Below, one piece after another: positions 62,485 to 64,000 of a stretch of DNA of 64,000 nt; the first letter of the stretch is position 1, and each line of letters begins with the position of its first letter. The DNA comes from Bacteroidota bacterium (GTDB lineage: Bacteria > Bacteroidota > JABWAT01). The notes under the pieces were generated by a model. The model searched no databases. It saw only the letters and a list, made by a program, of their open reading frames with translations, and had not been told where the DNA came from. Position numbers and translations under genes: made by a program. The stretch is taken from NCBI GenBank assembly GCA_023151185.1, contig JAKLJL010000001.1, positions 558,001-622,000 of the forward strand. The letters are read 5' to 3'.

Positions 62485-64000
62485 AAAAAACACTTCTTTC
62501 AGTCAGTCTTCTGGCTGGTATCACCCTTCAGCTTTCTGCTCAGGATATGACTTATTCAGGGGGCAGAGGTAGTTATTTCAGTAAAAAAATCTATTCCGGC
62601 GGTGACCTGCCGGTTTTCCCGGAGTCCAGGAAATTACTTCCAGAACCTGTTCTGAGTGCAAATCCGGGGTACATCCGGCTTTACTGGAAGGCCTGGGAAC
62701 TTGCCTTCGCCCATTTTAAACGGCCACCAGCCGGATCTCCGTTCGTTTCGAATTTTATTGACGAGGCATTCTCGCCGGCTGTTTTTCAGTGGGATACCTT
62801 TTTCATGGTTGAGTTTGCCCGGTATGGCCATGCCGTATTTCCGGCCATTAATTCTCTGGATAATTTTTACTGCCGGCAGTGGGATGACGGATTCATCCAC
62901 CGTGAAATTCAGGAAAAGGATGGGATGGAATTCTGGTTTGAAGGTCCACAGCATGGGGTAAATCCGCCGCTTTTCGCCTGGGCTGAGGTTGAATCCTGGA
63001 AACTGACGGGGGATAACTCCCGGTTTAAACAGGTCTATCCGGTTCTGATCAAGCATGCAGAATGGCTCGAAAAAAACAGAAAGGCAACTCTTTCCTTTCA
63101 CCATTTATACTGGAATACCGGTCTGGGATCCGGAATGGATAACACACCGAGAGGCGGATCGGGTTGGGTGGATATGTCAGCCCAGATGGTCATGGTATAC
63201 AACAGTCTGGCGGTTATTGCCGATGCAACCGGCAAGCCGGATGAGGCAGAAGCACACCGGAAAAAGGCTTCCGAAATCGGTGAAGCGATGAACCGCTGGA
63301 TGTGGAATGAACAGGATGGTCTGTATTATGATGTTGATAATGACGGACATCAGATCAAACATCAGACAATTGCCTGTTTCTGGCCGATGCTGGCTGGAAT
63401 CTGCTCGAAATCTCAGGTTGAGAAACTGCTCGGAAATTTGAAAAATCCGCATACTTTCTGGCGCACCAATGTGTTTCCGTCACTGGCCGCCAACCATCCT
63501 GACTTCAAAGCCGACGGGCAGTACTGGCAGGGTGGCGTCTGGGCTCCGACCAATGTTATGGTGATGAAAGGGCTTGACCGGTATGCCGGCGTGTACAATA
63601 CCACCGAATTTGGTGTTCTTGCCACTGAACGGTACCTGGACAATCTGCTCGAAGTGTATCAGAAAACCGGAACCATCTGGGAAACTTACTCTTCTGAGGC
63701 AGCTCTGCGGGGAAGCTGGTCACAACCTGATTTTGTTGGCTGGAGCGGTTGCGGACCGATTCAACTGCTGATTGAAAATTGCCTGGGCTTCCGGCCCGAT
63801 GGAGCCGGCAGGAAACTGGTCTGGTATGTGAACCGGATCGACGAACATGGGATTAAAAACCTGACTTTTGGCGGGATCACAGCCTCGGTTATTGCTTCAT
63901 CCCGGCCTGATGTGAATTCCGGTTTTACCGTTACCGCAACAGCATCTGAGGCCTTCTCACTGACCCTTCATTTCAATGAACAGAATGCACGTCACTGGAA
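62481..64000 (+). CDS. GH63/trehalase-like glycoside hydrolase (3' truncated)
   Basis: The frame opens at ATG 62481, overlapping the previous stop, and runs beyond the window end (506 codons seen). A signal peptide (LLSVSLLAGITLQLSAQ) precedes an (alpha/alpha)6-barrel region with PAVFQWDTFFM, HREIQ, FWFEGPQHGVNPPLFAW, YWNTGLGSGMDNTPRGG and WVDMSAQMVMVYNSL. The C-terminal part has DGQYWQGGVWAPTNVMVMKG and GWSGCGPIQLLIE. These correspond to the trehalase/GH63 and mannosylglycerate-hydrolase-like families, which cleave alpha-linked glucosides or related bonds by inversion. Presence of a T9SS tail cannot be judged because the end is missing. Confidence 0.82.
   Translation, partial: MKKTLLSVSLLAGITLQLSAQDMTYSGGRGSYFSKKIYSGGDLPVFPESRKLLPEPVLSANPGYIRLYWKAWELAFAHFKRPPAGSPFVSNFIDEAFSPAVFQWDTFFMVEFARYGHAVFPAINSLDNFYCRQWDDGFIHREIQEKDGMEFWFEGPQHGVNPPLFAWAEVESWKLTGDNSRFKQVYPVLIKHAEWLEKNRKATLSFHHLYWNTGLGSGMDNTPRGGSGWVDMSAQMVMVYNSLAVIADATGKPDEAEAHRKKASEIGEAMNRWMWNEQDGLYYDVDNDGHQIKHQTIACFWPMLAGICSKSQVEKLLGNLKNPHTFWRTNVFPSLAANHPDFKADGQYWQGGVWAPTNVMVMKGLDRYAGVYNTTEFGVLATERYLDNLLEVYQKTGTIWETYSSEAALRGSWSQPDFVGWSGCGPIQLLIENCLGFRPDGAGRKLVWYVNRIDEHGIKNLTFGGITASVIASSRPDVNSGFTVTATASEAFSLTLHFNEQNARHW

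Overview
The window looks like a chromosome segment of a Gram-negative bacterium of the FCB (Fibrobacterota-Chlorobiota-Bacteroidota) superphylum. At least five secreted proteins end in the type IX secretion (T9SS) type-A sorting domain (YPNPFNPET followed by a short beta-rich tail ending in K or R). A PorV-like barrel, a TonB-dependent receptor with a CarboxypepD_reg domain and TonB-system genes are also present. Shine-Dalgarno-like AGGA/GGAG sites and an E. coli-like TTGACA-N17-TAATAT promoter argue against a typical Bacteroidia member. A lineage near Ignavibacteriota, Calditrichota, KSB1 or Fibrobacterota seems more likely, but the phylum cannot be fixed from this window.

Region 1 (1-8372, +) is a very AT-rich surface-polysaccharide cluster: the tail of a Wzz-like chain-length protein, a Wzx flippase, a Wzy polymerase and five glycosyltransferases with overlapping ends. 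Composition changes abruptly at the gene boundary at 8373. Region 2 (8374-14138, +) has host-like composition and carries a polyprenyl glycosylphosphotransferase, a 641-bp element with inverted-repeat ends around a GxxExxY gene, a DegT/DnrJ aminotransferase, a dolichol-phosphate-mannose-synthase-like GT2, and a GT2 fused to a membrane/Rossmann module without a phosphotransferase domain. Region 3 (14131-18887, +) is housekeeping: accA, DUF3052, a YbgC-type thioesterase, a Trm112-like zinc ribbon, nadC, a SlyD-type FKBP, acpS, a MerR regulator and tpx.

Region 4 (28782 down to 19003, -) is a compact eight-gene run: membrane histidine kinase, hybrid histidine kinase, sigma-54 activator-type response regulator, hutI, hutG, prmC, dtd and a 46-aa membrane protein.

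Region 5 (28998-64000, +) is a polysaccharide-utilisation locus without SusD. It holds two paralogous surface glycan-binding proteins with a decayed third copy between them, a sodium/solute symporter, a TonB receptor with a large calcium-motif partner and a PorV-like barrel, a circularly permuted lichenase-type GH16, GH2, GH3, a two-domain parvulin, GH92, a FucP-type permease, a ROK kinase, a CotH protein, a lipoprotein esterase, a TonB_C protein and a truncated GH63-like enzyme. The inferred flow is binding and endo-cleavage of beta-glucan at the surface, TonB import, periplasmic trimming by GH3 and GH92, then uptake and phosphorylation of monosaccharides. A near-consensus sigma-54 promoter with three upstream palindromes stands before the symporter, about 8 kb from the sigma-54 activator gene.

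No rRNA, tRNA or CRISPR array was recognised.
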